In this document: piece after piece, positions 27,121 through 37,381 of the stretch
Position numbering within the stretch: the first letter of the stretch is position 1
How the letters are laid out: each line of letters opens with the position of its first letter
Assembly: GCF_026410255.1 (NCBI RefSeq)
Contig: NZ_JAPMLL010000010.1
Location: 99,426 to 163,425 of the forward strand
Origin: Xanthomarina sp. F1114
GTDB lineage: Bacteria > Bacteroidota > Bacteroidia > Flavobacteriales > Flavobacteriaceae
Direction: 5' to 3'
DNA length: 64,000 nt
Program-made: the position numbers and the translations under genes
The notes under the pieces: generated by a model
Databases searched by the model: none
What the model saw: the letters and a program-made list of their open reading frames with translations, nothing else
Told to the model about the DNA's origin: nothing

Positions 27121-27936
27121 ATGAAAATTAAATTAGCAACTGTATTCTTATTGGCAATTACAATAATTGGATGTAAATCGACTGAAAAATCAAATACAGA
27201 AATGACAGCAGACCAAGCTTCAGAAAGCATTTTTGATGTGGTATGGAACATGACCGTCTTAGAAGGTAATGAATTAGAGACCTCCTTGTATAATGACAAA
27301 ACTATTCATTTTGTATTGCATTCAGAAGGTAATCGTGTTAGTGGATTCTCAGGATGTAACTCATTTATGGGAACTTACACCATTTTAAAAGGTAATCAAA
27401 TATCTTTTTCTCAAATAGCGAGCACAAGAATGGCCTGTCCTGATTCAAAAATCAACGAGCAAGATGTTTTAAATGTCTTCAATTTAGCAGATAATTTCAG
27501 TATTTCTGGGAATACCTTAACTTTAAATAAGGCAAAAAGAGCCCCTTTAGCTATTTTTCAAAAATCGGAAATAGAAAAGCCAACTATCACAGAAAAATAT
27601 TGGAAACTTAAAACACTAGAAGGTCAAGAAGTTAAAATGGCAGAAAATCAGGAACGTGAAATTTATTTTATTTTAAAAACAGATGAAAACCGTCTTACCG
27701 GATTTTCAGGATGCAATACTTTTTCTGGTACTTATACTTTGGAGGAAGGACAAAGAATACATTTTACACAAATAGCGTCAACCATGAAAGCCTGTCCTGA
27801 TGTAGATGTCAATGAAAGCGCATTCCTAAAAGTTTTTGAATTGACAGACAACTATACTATTAAAGATGATGTTTTATCTCTTAACATAGGTAGACGTGCA
27901 CCTTTAGCTGTTTTTGAAGCTGTATATTTTCAATAA
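27121..27936 (+). CDS. Lipoprotein with two tandem META (DUF306) domains
   Basis: A 271-residue lipoprotein with signal MKIKLATVFLLAITIIGCKS (lipobox IIGC). Two META repeats follow, at about residues 40-145 and 155-268. The matching segments are SGFSGCNSFMGTYTILKGNQ against TGFSGCNTFSGTYTLEEGQR, and QIASTRMACPD against QIASTMKACPD. META domains were first seen in HslJ-type heat-induced and novobiocin-resistance proteins, and the conserved Cys pair of each repeat could form a disulfide in the periplasm. It is the first gene behind the palindromic promoter and probably heads the cluster that extends to the SDR gene. Confidence 0.88.
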   Translation: MKIKLATVFLLAITIIGCKSTEKSNTEMTADQASESIFDVVWNMTVLEGNELETSLYNDKTIHFVLHSEGNRVSGFSGCNSFMGTYTILKGNQISFSQIASTRMACPDSKINEQDVLNVFNLADNFSISGNTLTLNKAKRAPLAIFQKSEIEKPTITEKYWKLKTLEGQEVKMAENQEREIYFILKTDENRLTGFSGCNTFSGTYTLEEGQRIHFTQIASTMKACPDVDVNESAFLKVFELTDNYTIKDDVLSLNIGRRAPLAVFEAVYFQ

Positions 27937-27985
27937 CATGTAATTGTTGTTTCGCTTTTATATAGAAGAGTAAACATAAAACATC

Positions 27986-28507
27986 ATGAAGAAACAAAAG
28001 ACTATATGGACTATTGGACACTCTACCCGAACAGAAGAAGAGTTTCTAAATCTTCTTGAGTCTTTTGAGATTAAGCAACTATTAGATGTTAGAAGGTTTC
28101 CAGGTTCAAGAAAATTCCCCCAATTTAATAAGGAGAATTTAGAAGTTGTAGTGCCTAAAAAAGGAATGGCTTATATCCATCTAGAAAATTTAGGTGGACG
28201 AAGAAAAGCAAGTCCAGAGTCGAAAAATACGATTTGGAATCATCCCTCATTTAGAGGTTATGCCGATTATATGGAAACAGACAGTTTTGAAAGGGCTTTC
28301 AGCAACCTGCAAAATTTAGCGCTTAAAAAACCTTCGGCTATTATGTGTTCTGAAGCTGTTTGGTGGCGTTGTCACCGTTCCATGATAGCAGACAAATTAA
28401 AAGCAGCTCAATGGGACGTATTGCATATTTTAGGCGAACACAAATTACAAAAACACCCGTATACCAAACCCGCCAAAGTAATAGACGGACATTTAAGTTA
28501 TCAATAA
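27986..28507 (+). CDS. DUF488 family protein
   Basis: A 173-residue protein with the DUF488 hallmarks TIGHSTRTEEEFLNLLESFE at the N-terminus, LLDVRRFPGSRKFPQFN after it, LENLGGRRK, and a C-terminal MCSEAVWWRCHRSMIADKL with two conserved Cys and an Arg. The family is unsolved; the Cys/His-rich C-terminal motif suggests a catalytic or metal role. It is 49 bases after the META gene on the same strand and 33 bases before the epimerase gene, in line with an operon. Confidence 0.92.
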   Translation: MKKQKTIWTIGHSTRTEEEFLNLLESFEIKQLLDVRRFPGSRKFPQFNKENLEVVVPKKGMAYIHLENLGGRRKASPESKNTIWNHPSFRGYADYMETDSFERAFSNLQNLALKKPSAIMCSEAVWWRCHRSMIADKLKAAQWDVLHILGEHKLQKHPYTKPAKVIDGHLSYQ

Positions 28508-28540
28508 AAATTATTAATCGAAATCAATAAAGTCTCTTTT

Positions 28541-29551
28541 ATGAAAAAAACACATATTTTACTTACGGGAGCTTCAGGAACTGTTGGTTTTGAAGTTTTA
28601 AAGCAGCTAATTAAAAAAGGAGATTATAACATAAGCGTTTTCGACAAAGAATCTAAATTGTCTAGAAAAAAACTATCGCCTTATAATGATCAAATAAACC
28701 TTATTTATGGTGACATCTCTAATCCTTCAGATTTAGAAGAAATCATCAATATAGATGTCGTAATCCATTTAGCTGCGATTATACCTCCATTGGCAGATGA
28801 GGTACCCGAATTGGCAAAAAAAGTAAACATCCAAGGTACCCAAAACTTAATTAAGCAATTAGAGACTCACTCTCCGGAGGCTTTCTTTTTATATAGTTCG
28901 AGTATTTCAGTTTATGGAGACCGGATTGAAAACCCTTATATACAAATTAACGATCCGCTTATTCCTAGCGAAGGCGATGCTTATGCAGAAACAAAAATTG
29001 AGGCAGAAAAACACCTTCAGAATAGTAAATTAGATTGGACCATTTTTAGGTTAGCAGCTATAATGGGAGGACATAAAATGTCTAAATTAATGTTTCATCA
29101 ACCGTTGAATACAGCTTTAGAAATTGCAACGCCAAGAGATACAGCTCGCGCCTTTGTTAATGCTATTGAAAAACAAGAAGAGCTATCTAAACAGATTTTT
29201 AATTTAGGTGGTGGTGAAAATTGCCGAATTAGTTACGAGCATTTTTTAGAACGCTCATTCGCTATTTTCGGTTTGGGAAAACTCGATTTCCCCGAACATG
29301 CCTTTGCAGATAAAAATTTTCACTGTGGTTATTATGCCGATGGTGATAAACTTGAAAAAATTGTCAACTTTAGAAAAGATTCTCTTGAAGACTATTTTAA
29401 AATGGAAACAAGTAAAATATCAACCGTAAAAAAAACAGCTGCTTCCATATTTAGGAAACCTATAAAATGGTATCTACTTAAACAATCTGAGCCCTTAGAA
29501 GCCTGGCAAAATAATGATAAAAAACTAAAAGAACATTTTTTTAACAAGTAG
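28541..29551 (+). CDS. NAD-dependent epimerase/dehydratase family protein (extended SDR)
   Basis: A 336-residue extended short-chain dehydrogenase. The Rossmann motif LLTGASGTVGFEVLKQL lies at residues 5-21, the catalytic Ser in FLYSSSISVYGD, and the Tyr-Lys pair in YAETKIEAEKHL. The C-terminal 40 residues (MKWY-like, RKPIKWYLLKQSEPLEAWQN) are an extra basic tail not typical of sugar epimerases. Substrate unknown; these enzymes act on nucleotide sugars or similar carbonyl/alcohol compounds. It lies inside the META cluster, 15 bases before the DsrE gene. Confidence 0.88.
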   Translation: MKKTHILLTGASGTVGFEVLKQLIKKGDYNISVFDKESKLSRKKLSPYNDQINLIYGDISNPSDLEEIINIDVVIHLAAIIPPLADEVPELAKKVNIQGTQNLIKQLETHSPEAFFLYSSSISVYGDRIENPYIQINDPLIPSEGDAYAETKIEAEKHLQNSKLDWTIFRLAAIMGGHKMSKLMFHQPLNTALEIATPRDTARAFVNAIEKQEELSKQIFNLGGGENCRISYEHFLERSFAIFGLGKLDFPEHAFADKNFHCGYYADGDKLEKIVNFRKDSLEDYFKMETSKISTVKKTAASIFRKPIKWYLLKQSEPLEAWQNNDKKLKEHFFNK

Positions 29552-29566
29552 TAATAACAGTATTAT

Positions 29567-30097
29567 ATGACAAAGTTTATACCCTTATTCCTCATAACTC
29601 TCATCCACTTTCATGCACATGCTCAAGATTGGAAAACACCAATAATTGATGGCTATGGCAGAATTGTCGATTATGAAAAAGCAGTTATTAAACCCAATCC
29701 AGCAAATGAATACAAGTTACTTTTTCATATTACAACAAACAAAGAACGAGAAGGTGTTAACGTAGCCTTATGGAAAATTGCGCGTACTATTAACTTATTA
29801 GAAAACGGAGGGGTGCCAAAAAAAAACATCCATGTTGCAGCCGTAGTTAGCGGTCCAGCAACCCCTCTAGTACTCAATAAAGAAGTGCATTTAAGTAGAA
29901 TGAAGAAACCAAATCCAAATTTAGACTTAATAGACAAATTAGTAGAATACGGAGTTGCACTTCATTTATGTGGGCAAGCAGCTGCCGAAAGAGATGTAGA
30001 TCCTACGACAGATTTAAACCCTAAAATAGAACTAACATTATCGGCATTAATAGACATTCCCACCTATCAAATGCAAGGTTATAGTATTATTTTTTAA
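29567..30097 (+). CDS. Exported DsrE family protein
   Basis: A 176-residue protein with a signal peptide (MTKFIPLFLITLIHFHAHAQ), followed by a DsrE/DsrF-like alpha/beta domain (YKLLFHITTNKEREGVNVAL, and AAVVSGPATPLVLN). A single conserved Cys sits in VALHLCGQAAAERDVDP, the region where sulfur-relay DsrE proteins carry their active Cys. Export to the periplasm makes a classical tRNA thiolation role unlikely; secreted DsrE proteins of unknown function are common in marine bacteria. It is 15 bases after the epimerase stop. Confidence 0.85.
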   Translation: MTKFIPLFLITLIHFHAHAQDWKTPIIDGYGRIVDYEKAVIKPNPANEYKLLFHITTNKEREGVNVALWKIARTINLLENGGVPKKNIHVAAVVSGPATPLVLNKEVHLSRMKKPNPNLDLIDKLVEYGVALHLCGQAAAERDVDPTTDLNPKIELTLSALIDIPTYQMQGYSIIF

Positions 30098-30201
30098 TTT
30101 CTTTAAAAAACAATGTCTAGAGACTATTACAGATGTTTCTTAACATAAAGATTCATTATAAAAATTAATAAAACATTTCATTTTAATAAAATCAATCCTT
30201 T

Positions 30202-30618
30202 ATGAACACTCTTTTTATCTATTTTTTATTAGCACTTAATTTAGTTAATAGCACCCCTCCACAATTAACCATTAATATAGAAAACATTGAATCTGTTAAA
30301 GGAGAAATAGTTATAGGTATTTATAATTCAGAAATAGGTTTTTTAGGAGAAGAGACTGTATTGAAAGAGTATAAGATAACTGTAGACAATACAACAGAGC
30401 GTTTTATAATAACCGATTTACCTATTGGTAATTACGCTGTTTCTCTTTTTCATGACGAAAATTCTGATGGCATCTGTAATCTCAATTTTATAGGTATCCC
30501 CAAAGAACCTTATGGTTTTTCTAACAATTTTAAACCTAAATTTTCAGCACCAAAATTTAAGGATTGCAAGTTCTCACTAAATAAAGATCTTGTTTTAAAC
30601 ATAAAACTAATCAACTAG
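30202..30618 (+). CDS. DUF2141 domain-containing exported protein
   Basis: A 138-residue protein with an N-terminal hydrophobic leader (MNTLFIYFLLALNLVNS) and the DUF2141 pattern: LTINIENIESVKGEIVIGIY, then GNYAVSLFHDENSDGICNLN, then GIPKEPYGFSNNFKP. The HDENSDGxxN segment resembles a Ca2+-binding loop. The family is a small secreted beta-sandwich of unknown role that often sits near carotenoid or stress genes. It is 104 bases after the DsrE gene on the same strand. Confidence 0.9.
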   Translation: MNTLFIYFLLALNLVNSTPPQLTINIENIESVKGEIVIGIYNSEIGFLGEETVLKEYKITVDNTTERFIITDLPIGNYAVSLFHDENSDGICNLNFIGIPKEPYGFSNNFKPKFSAPKFKDCKFSLNKDLVLNIKLIN

Positions 30619-30717
30619 CTATTAATCAATATAGACCGTAGAAAGAGTCTATAGATAAATTTATAGTAATTGTAAGTTTCAAACAAAAACAATAAATAAT
30701 CAACTAAAACTATCATT

Positions 30718-31356
30718 ATGGAAACACCATTCTTAAAGTCAATCAAAGAAGCTATTAAACATTGGTATATCCCCTTACTCGTAGGACTATTCTTTGTTAT
30801 AGTAAGTATTGTGGCTTTTGCCTCGCCAAAAGGCTCTTTATTGACCTTATCTTTTCTTTTTGCATTTTCTTTTTTATTTGGAGGATTAGCAGAAACTGTA
30901 TTTTCGATTATAAATAGACATCAGTTAGAAAATTGGGGCTGGTCTTTAACTTTCGGAATTATCACTTTTATTGTAGGAACCTCTCTATTAATCCATCCAG
31001 GGTTATCTTTAACAGTACTAGCATTTTATGTTGGGTTTATTATTCTTTTTCGTTCAGTATCTTCCATCAGCTTTGCTTTAGATTTAAAAAGATATGGTAG
31101 TAAAAACTGGGGCGTTCTATTAGTGCTCGGAATATTAGGCACCATTTTTTCTTTTGTTTTAATTTGGAATCCAGTTTTTGCTGGAGCATATATTGTTATT
31201 CTAGTAGCTTTAAGCTTTTTATTTGCTGGTCTTTTTAGTATCTATTTATCCTTACAATTACGGAAACTACATAAATCTTCTAAATCTATTTCTGCTGAAT
31301 TACAAGAACGCTACGATGATTTAATGGAAGACATCCGAGATGAGTGGGAAGATTAA
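30718..31356 (+). CDS. HdeD/DUF308 family membrane protein
   Basis: A 212-residue protein with six membrane segments in three hairpins (about residues 18-36, 42-62, 75-93, 98-117, 130-150, 155-175) and a charged cytoplasmic tail (SISAELQERYDDLMEDIRDE). This is the HdeD layout (DUF308). HdeD is linked to acid resistance in enterobacteria; here the role is only inferred as envelope stress. It follows the DUF2141 gene by 99 bases and precedes the SDR gene by 79. Confidence 0.9.
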   Translation: METPFLKSIKEAIKHWYIPLLVGLFFVIVSIVAFASPKGSLLTLSFLFAFSFLFGGLAETVFSIINRHQLENWGWSLTFGIITFIVGTSLLIHPGLSLTVLAFYVGFIILFRSVSSISFALDLKRYGSKNWGVLLVLGILGTIFSFVLIWNPVFAGAYIVILVALSFLFAGLFSIYLSLQLRKLHKSSKSISAELQERYDDLMEDIRDEWED

Positions 31357-31435
31357 TTTTTTTAAAATCAATTGAACACGGATATACCTAAATCTTTGAA
31401 CACTTTTTTACACAATAATATACAAAACAAATATT

Positions 31436-32215
31436 ATGGATACATCAAAATTTTTCGATTTAAAAAATAAAACAGCTATCATTACAGGTGGTGCAGCTGG
31501 AATAGGTAAAGCAAGTTGCGAAATTTTAGCAGCTTATGGAGCAAACGTCGTTGTTTCGGATTACAATTTAGAAGCTGCCGAAAAAACAGCCAAAGAAATT
31601 AATGCTAATGGTGGAAAAGCCAAAGCAATAGATTGTAACGTACTGGATGACGATGCTCTGGTAAATCTAGTGGATAAAACGGTTAAAGAGTTTGGAAGCA
31701 TAGAAATCTTGGTTAATAATGTTGGTGGCGGTGGAGCTGGCAAAGAAAGTCCTTACGATATTAGCGTAGAGCAGTTTAAAAAAGTGTACGATATGAACGT
31801 GTTTAGTATGTGGAGATTGTGCCAATTGGTAGCACCACATATGAAAAAAGCAGGATATGGAAGTATTATTAACATGTCGTCTATGGCATCTATAAACAAA
31901 AGTCCTGCTATTAGCGCTTATGCGTCTTCTAAAGCTGCCATAAACCACATGACACGTAATTTAGCATTCGATTATGGTCCTGATAATATTAGATTAAACG
32001 CCATTGGACCAGGAGCAACCAGAACACATGCTTTAAGTACCGTTTTAACTCCGGAAATAGAAAAAGCCATGTTAAAACATACGCCAATTAACAGATTAGG
32101 TGAAGCAGAAGATATTGCCGGAGCAGTACTTTATTTTGCAGCTCCAATTTCTAGCTGGACTAGCGGACAAGTAATCTTTATTAATGGTGGTGGAGAACAA
32201 ACTTTAGATATGTAA
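31436..32215 (+). CDS. Classical short-chain dehydrogenase/reductase (7-alpha-hydroxysteroid dehydrogenase-like)
   Basis: A 259-residue SDR. The coenzyme-binding TGGAAGIGKASCEIL lies near residues 16-30, LVNNVGGGGAG follows, the catalytic Ser is in INMSSMASINK, and the YASSK catalytic Tyr-Lys is in AISAYASSKAAINHM. GPGATRTHAL and the C-terminal SWTSGQVIFINGGG complete the pattern. The GGGGAG stretch and overall form resemble bacterial 7-alpha-hydroxysteroid dehydrogenases, but substrate is not proven. It is the last gene of the META cluster and is followed by a strong terminator. Confidence 0.88.
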   Translation: MDTSKFFDLKNKTAIITGGAAGIGKASCEILAAYGANVVVSDYNLEAAEKTAKEINANGGKAKAIDCNVLDDDALVNLVDKTVKEFGSIEILVNNVGGGGAGKESPYDISVEQFKKVYDMNVFSMWRLCQLVAPHMKKAGYGSIINMSSMASINKSPAISAYASSKAAINHMTRNLAFDYGPDNIRLNAIGPGATRTHALSTVLTPEIEKAMLKHTPINRLGEAEDIAGAVLYFAAPISSWTSGQVIFINGGGEQTLDM

Positions 32216-32294
32216 GAACATTTAAAGTCACTATTATACATTTTATTTAAAAAAGACTAATAGCATCTTATATATGATAAAATAATAGAATGAA

Positions 32295-32337
32295 AAGCGA
32301 TTATTCATCAAAATTGATGGATAATTGCTTTTTTTAT
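32295..32337 (+). terminator. Long hairpin terminator at the end of the META-SDR cluster
   Basis: AAGCGATTATTCATCAA pairs with TTGATGGATAATTGCTT (two G-U type mismatches) over a short AA loop, followed by seven T residues. It marks the likely 3' end of the cluster transcript. Confidence 0.87.
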
Positions 32338-34007
<1,670 letters not shown>

Positions 34008-34016
34008 AATTGTAAA

Positions 34017-34043
34017 AACAACACTCTAATCAAGATTGTTGTT
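34017..34043 (+). terminator. Hairpin after tmm
   Basis: AACAACACTCT pairs with AGATTGTTGTT with one mismatch; only a weak T-rich stretch follows. Probably assists termination of tmm together with the second hairpin at 34069. Confidence 0.5.
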
Positions 34044-34068
34044 AGTTCTATTTTATATAATATCCATT

Positions 34069-34106
34069 AAAAAGCAATTGTATTCAGCAATTGCTTTTTA
34101 ACTTTG
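34069..34106 (+). promoter_or_regulatory. 12-bp perfect hairpin overlapping the promoter of the EamA gene
   Basis: AAAAAGCAATTG (34069-34080) and CAATTGCTTTTT (34088-34099) are exact inverted arms around TATTCAG. TTG at 34078-34080 and TAACTTTG at 34099-34106, 18 bases apart, make a consensus promoter in the same stretch. The -7 ends 5 bases before the ATG at 34112, so the EamA mRNA should be leaderless or nearly so. The hairpin may serve as the tmm terminator. Confidence 0.65.
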
Positions 34107-34111
34107 CACCC

Positions 34112-35011
34112 ATGGGAAAACTATTTGAAAATCGTTGGTTTTTATTAATTATCATTGCACTTACCTGGGGAAGCTCTTTTATCTTAATAAAAAAATCCTT
34201 AGTTGCATTTACACCTTATGAAATTGGTGCCTTTCGAGTTGGAATTTCTGGGCTACTATTAGCATATATAGGCTTCCCAGCCTTATTAAAAATGTCGAAA
34301 ACTAATTTGTTTTGGGTTATCATTGCAGGTTTTTTTGGAAATTTCTTTCCTATGTTTCTCTTTCCTATAGCACAAACTCAAGTTAGTAGTTCTATGGCGG
34401 GAATTTTAGATTCTCTTGTTCCTGTTTTTGTATTAGTTTTAGGATTTACTCTCTTCGGAATAAAAAGTAAAACCACACAAGTTATTGGTGCTCTAATTGG
34501 GTTTCTAGGCGCCGCAATCTTAATGTTCTTTTCAAAAAGTAATGGGGAAGAGTCCAATTTAGGATATGCTTTGCTGATTGTTCTTGCTACTGCTTGCTAT
34601 GCCTTAGCTGCCTTAATTATTAAAGTAAAATTAAATCATGTGCCCTCTAAACAACTTTCTGGAAGTGTTTTTACTGTTTGGATGATTCCGTCGTTTTTTA
34701 TTTTATTTAATTCGGAATTTTTCAATACTTTTAATTCAAATCCTAAAACTTGGGAAGCTTTGGGATATTTGGGAATTCTTACTATTTTAGGAACAGCAAT
34801 TGCCATAATTTTATATTATAAACTAATTCAAAATACATCGCCTGTATTTGCTAGTAGCGTTACCTATTTATTACCTGTAATTGCAGTGATTTGGGGACTA
34901 TTGGATGGCGAAGAGTTTTCAATATGGTATCTTTTAGGTGGCATTTTAATATTTATTGGTATTTACTTAATTAGAGAAAAGAAAAAGAAACCTCAATTGG
35001 TTCCTAGATAA
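34112..35011 (+). CDS. EamA/DMT superfamily permease
   Basis: A 299-residue membrane protein with ten hydrophobic segments arranged as two EamA repeats (first repeat WFLLIIIALTWGSSFILIKK, second repeat beginning near GYALLIVLATACYALAALII). Positive residues close the C-terminus (REKKKKPQLVPR). It belongs to the drug/metabolite transporter superfamily of exporters; substrate unknown. The start ATG 34112 was chosen over the upstream in-frame codon at 34091 because the promoter -7 lies between them. The following mscS starts 13 bases after its stop. Confidence 0.85.
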   Translation: MGKLFENRWFLLIIIALTWGSSFILIKKSLVAFTPYEIGAFRVGISGLLLAYIGFPALLKMSKTNLFWVIIAGFFGNFFPMFLFPIAQTQVSSSMAGILDSLVPVFVLVLGFTLFGIKSKTTQVIGALIGFLGAAILMFFSKSNGEESNLGYALLIVLATACYALAALIIKVKLNHVPSKQLSGSVFTVWMIPSFFILFNSEFFNTFNSNPKTWEALGYLGILTILGTAIAIILYYKLIQNTSPVFASSVTYLLPVIAVIWGLLDGEEFSIWYLLGGILIFIGIYLIREKKKKPQLVPR

Positions 35012-35024
35012 AACATTTACTAAC

Positions 35025-36140
35025 ATGACAGATTTTTTTGAAGCCTATAAATCGCAATTAACAAATTCCACACTAGTTGTTCTAGCTGTTATAGTTCTTT
35101 ATTTCTTAACTAACATTTTACATAAATGGTTGTTAAACAAAGAAAAAAAACTATTTCCAACTGCCCCTTTGAGACCTATTAATATGATTAAGCAAATCTT
35201 AAATTCCCTATGGTTAGTTTTAGGGATTATTGCCATCATATTTATTTTTGTAGATAGTACAAAAAGTGAAACACTTATTTCTACTTTTAAACTAGTCGCT
35301 TATCTAGGTGTGGTAGCTGTTGTAACCATTAGCACTGCTTCCATTGTCAATATGTGGTTTAATTACAAAATTCAAGAAAAAATAGATCATAATTACGATC
35401 CTACAAGTTTTAAATTCTTTCGCTATGTAGCTGTATTTATAATTTGTTTTGTTGGATTTTTATTTGGTTTACTGGCCTTTCCTTCTCTAAAAGGTGTAGC
35501 GCAAACAGCTCTAAGCGGAGCTGGAATACTAGCATTAATAGCTGGTGTTTCTGCGCAAGAAGCCTTATCTAATTTAGTTGGAGGGCTGTTTATTATTTCG
35601 TTTAAACCTTTTAAACTTGGAGATACAGTTAAGATTACAGACTCTATGGTAGGTACTGTTACAGACATAACCTTACGACATACTGTTATTCGTAATTACG
35701 AAAATAAAATGATTGTAATTCCTAATGCTGTAATGAATAAAGAAAAACTAATAAATTACGATTTAGGAGAAGCTAAAAGTTGTGAACGTATAGAAATTGG
35801 AATTTCTTATGATAGCGATATTGACTTGGCAAAAAAAATCATGCAAGAAGAATGTGAAAAGCATCCACTCCTTATAGATAACAGGTCTTTTATGGATAAA
35901 AAACAAAATAAACCTATTGTGAAAACTGCTTTAATACAATTTAATGATTCTTCAATGACCATAAGAGCTTGGACTTGGGCAAGAAATTATTCTGAAGGTT
36001 TTAGTTTAAAATGTGATGTTCTTGAAAGTATAAAAAAACGTTTTGACAAAGAAGGTATTGAAATCCCTTTTCCTTATAGAACCATTATTATTAAGGACTT
36101 TAAAGACAAAACGAAGAACAATACAACTTTTGAAGAATAA
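35025..36140 (+). CDS. Mechanosensitive ion channel, MscS family
   Basis: A 371-residue membrane protein with four or five N-terminal helices and the pore-lining MscS helix TALSGAGILALIAGVSAQEALSNLVGGLF, followed by the beta domain (FKPFKLGDTVKI, VIRNYENKMIVIPNAVMNKEKL). It opens under membrane tension to release solutes in hypo-osmotic shock. It is 13 bases after the EamA gene and may be co-transcribed. Larger than E. coli MscS (286 residues) because of the extra N-terminal helices. Confidence 0.9.
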   Translation: MTDFFEAYKSQLTNSTLVVLAVIVLYFLTNILHKWLLNKEKKLFPTAPLRPINMIKQILNSLWLVLGIIAIIFIFVDSTKSETLISTFKLVAYLGVVAVVTISTASIVNMWFNYKIQEKIDHNYDPTSFKFFRYVAVFIICFVGFLFGLLAFPSLKGVAQTALSGAGILALIAGVSAQEALSNLVGGLFIISFKPFKLGDTVKITDSMVGTVTDITLRHTVIRNYENKMIVIPNAVMNKEKLINYDLGEAKSCERIEIGISYDSDIDLAKKIMQEECEKHPLLIDNRSFMDKKQNKPIVKTALIQFNDSSMTIRAWTWARNYSEGFSLKCDVLESIKKRFDKEGIEIPFPYRTIIIKDFKDKTKNNTTFEE

Positions 36141-36210
36141 ACAGTGTTTTTTTTAAGATTGCCAATAATCGTGTTTAGGAAATCTCTTAGTTAAAATTTA
36201 AAATTTTACA

Positions 36211-36486
36211 CTATATAATTTCTGCACTCAGCCCAGCTTCTAATAACATAGAACACCTTGGCTCCAACTCCTTATAAACTCCTGTTTTTACGGTACATTT
36301 TCCTTTGTAATGAACAATTATAGAGCATTGTTCAGCTTGTTCTGGAGTGTGATCGCAAACATAAACAAGTGTATTTATAACATGGTCAAAGGTATTTACT
36401 TCGTCGTTATACAAAACAATCTCATTGTTCATTTGCTCTAAAGTGTCAACACTTCCTTGTTCTTGTATTTTTTCTTTAGTACTCAT
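36211..36486 (-). CDS. clpS: ATP-dependent Clp protease adaptor ClpS
   Basis: A 91-residue protein with the ClpS core: VLYNDEVNTFDHVINTLVYV, EQAEQCSIIVHYKGKCTVKTG and LEAGLSAEI at the C-terminus. It delivers N-degron substrates to ClpA-type unfoldases. It is 19 bases downstream of prmA on the same strand, a linkage seen in many Bacteroidota, and forms the end of the likely tpiA-prmA-clpS unit. Confidence 0.93.
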   Translation of the reverse strand: MSTKEKIQEQGSVDTLEQMNNEIVLYNDEVNTFDHVINTLVYVCDHTPEQAEQCSIIVHYKGKCTVKTGVYKELEPRCSMLLEAGLSAEII

Positions 36487-36505
36487 TTTTAAAAGATTTA
36501 TTCTA

Positions 36506-37342
36506 CTAATTTAAGAATTTTAATGCAACCCATTGGTTTTTCTCAAGAGTTTCAACGTGTTTTAACTGGTATTTATTGCACTCCTCTTCAATAGCTGGAA
36601 TATCTTCTTTATAGAATCCACTTAATAAAACCATGCCATTTGGATTTAGACACTTAATATAAGCTTCCATATCATTGAGTAAAATATTCCTGTTAATATT
36701 AGCTATAATCACATCGTAATTTCTCTCTCCTAAAACACTAGCATCGCCTTCTAAAACTGTAATATGTTTACAGTTATTACGCTCAACATTTTCAAGGCTA
36801 TTTACAAAGCACCAATTATCATAATCGATGGCATCAATTGGTTGTGCGCCCTTCATTTCTGTAAGAATTGCCAAAACTCCCGTTCCACATCCCATATCTA
36901 AAACAGACTTTCCTTCAAAATCATTCTTTAGAATATGCTGAATCATCATATGGGTAGTTTCATGATGTCCTGTTCCAAAACTCATTTTTGGCTCTATAAT
37001 AATATCGTATGTTGTATCTGGTTTTTCATGAAAAGGTGCTCTAACCGTTACGCAATTATCTACAACAATGGGATTAAAGTTCTTTTCCCATTCTTGGTTC
37101 CAATTGACTTGTTCAATTTCATTAAAGGAATAATTAATTTGAAACTCTTTAGAATTTAAAATCTGAATATCCTCTAAAATAGTATCATGCCATTCATTTT
37201 TTTGAATATAAGCTGTAACCCCTTCTTCTGTCTCTACAAAACTTTCAAAACCTGCATAACCTAGTTCTGCAATTAAAATTTCTACTGCCGGTTGCAATGG
37301 CGATACCTTAAAATCGTATCCTATATATATTGTGTTTGACAT
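36506..37342 (-). CDS. prmA: Ribosomal protein L11 methyltransferase
   Basis: A 278-residue SAM-dependent methyltransferase. MSFGTGHHETTHMMIQ and KSVLDMGCGTGVLAILTEMK form the SAM-binding motif, and DVIIANINRNILLNDM is motif IV with the N-I-N substrate site. PrmA trimethylates Lys and the N-terminus of ribosomal protein bL11 (uL11). Located between tpiA (39 bases upstream) and clpS (19 bases downstream) on the same strand. Confidence 0.94.
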   Translation of the reverse strand: MSNTIYIGYDFKVSPLQPAVEILIAELGYAGFESFVETEEGVTAYIQKNEWHDTILEDIQILNSKEFQINYSFNEIEQVNWNQEWEKNFNPIVVDNCVTVRAPFHEKPDTTYDIIIEPKMSFGTGHHETTHMMIQHILKNDFEGKSVLDMGCGTGVLAILTEMKGAQPIDAIDYDNWCFVNSLENVERNNCKHITVLEGDASVLGERNYDVIIANINRNILLNDMEAYIKCLNPNGMVLLSGFYKEDIPAIEEECNKYQLKHVETLEKNQWVALKFLN

Positions 37343-37381
37343 ATTTAAATCTATTATTAAGAACTAATAATTTTACTTGTA

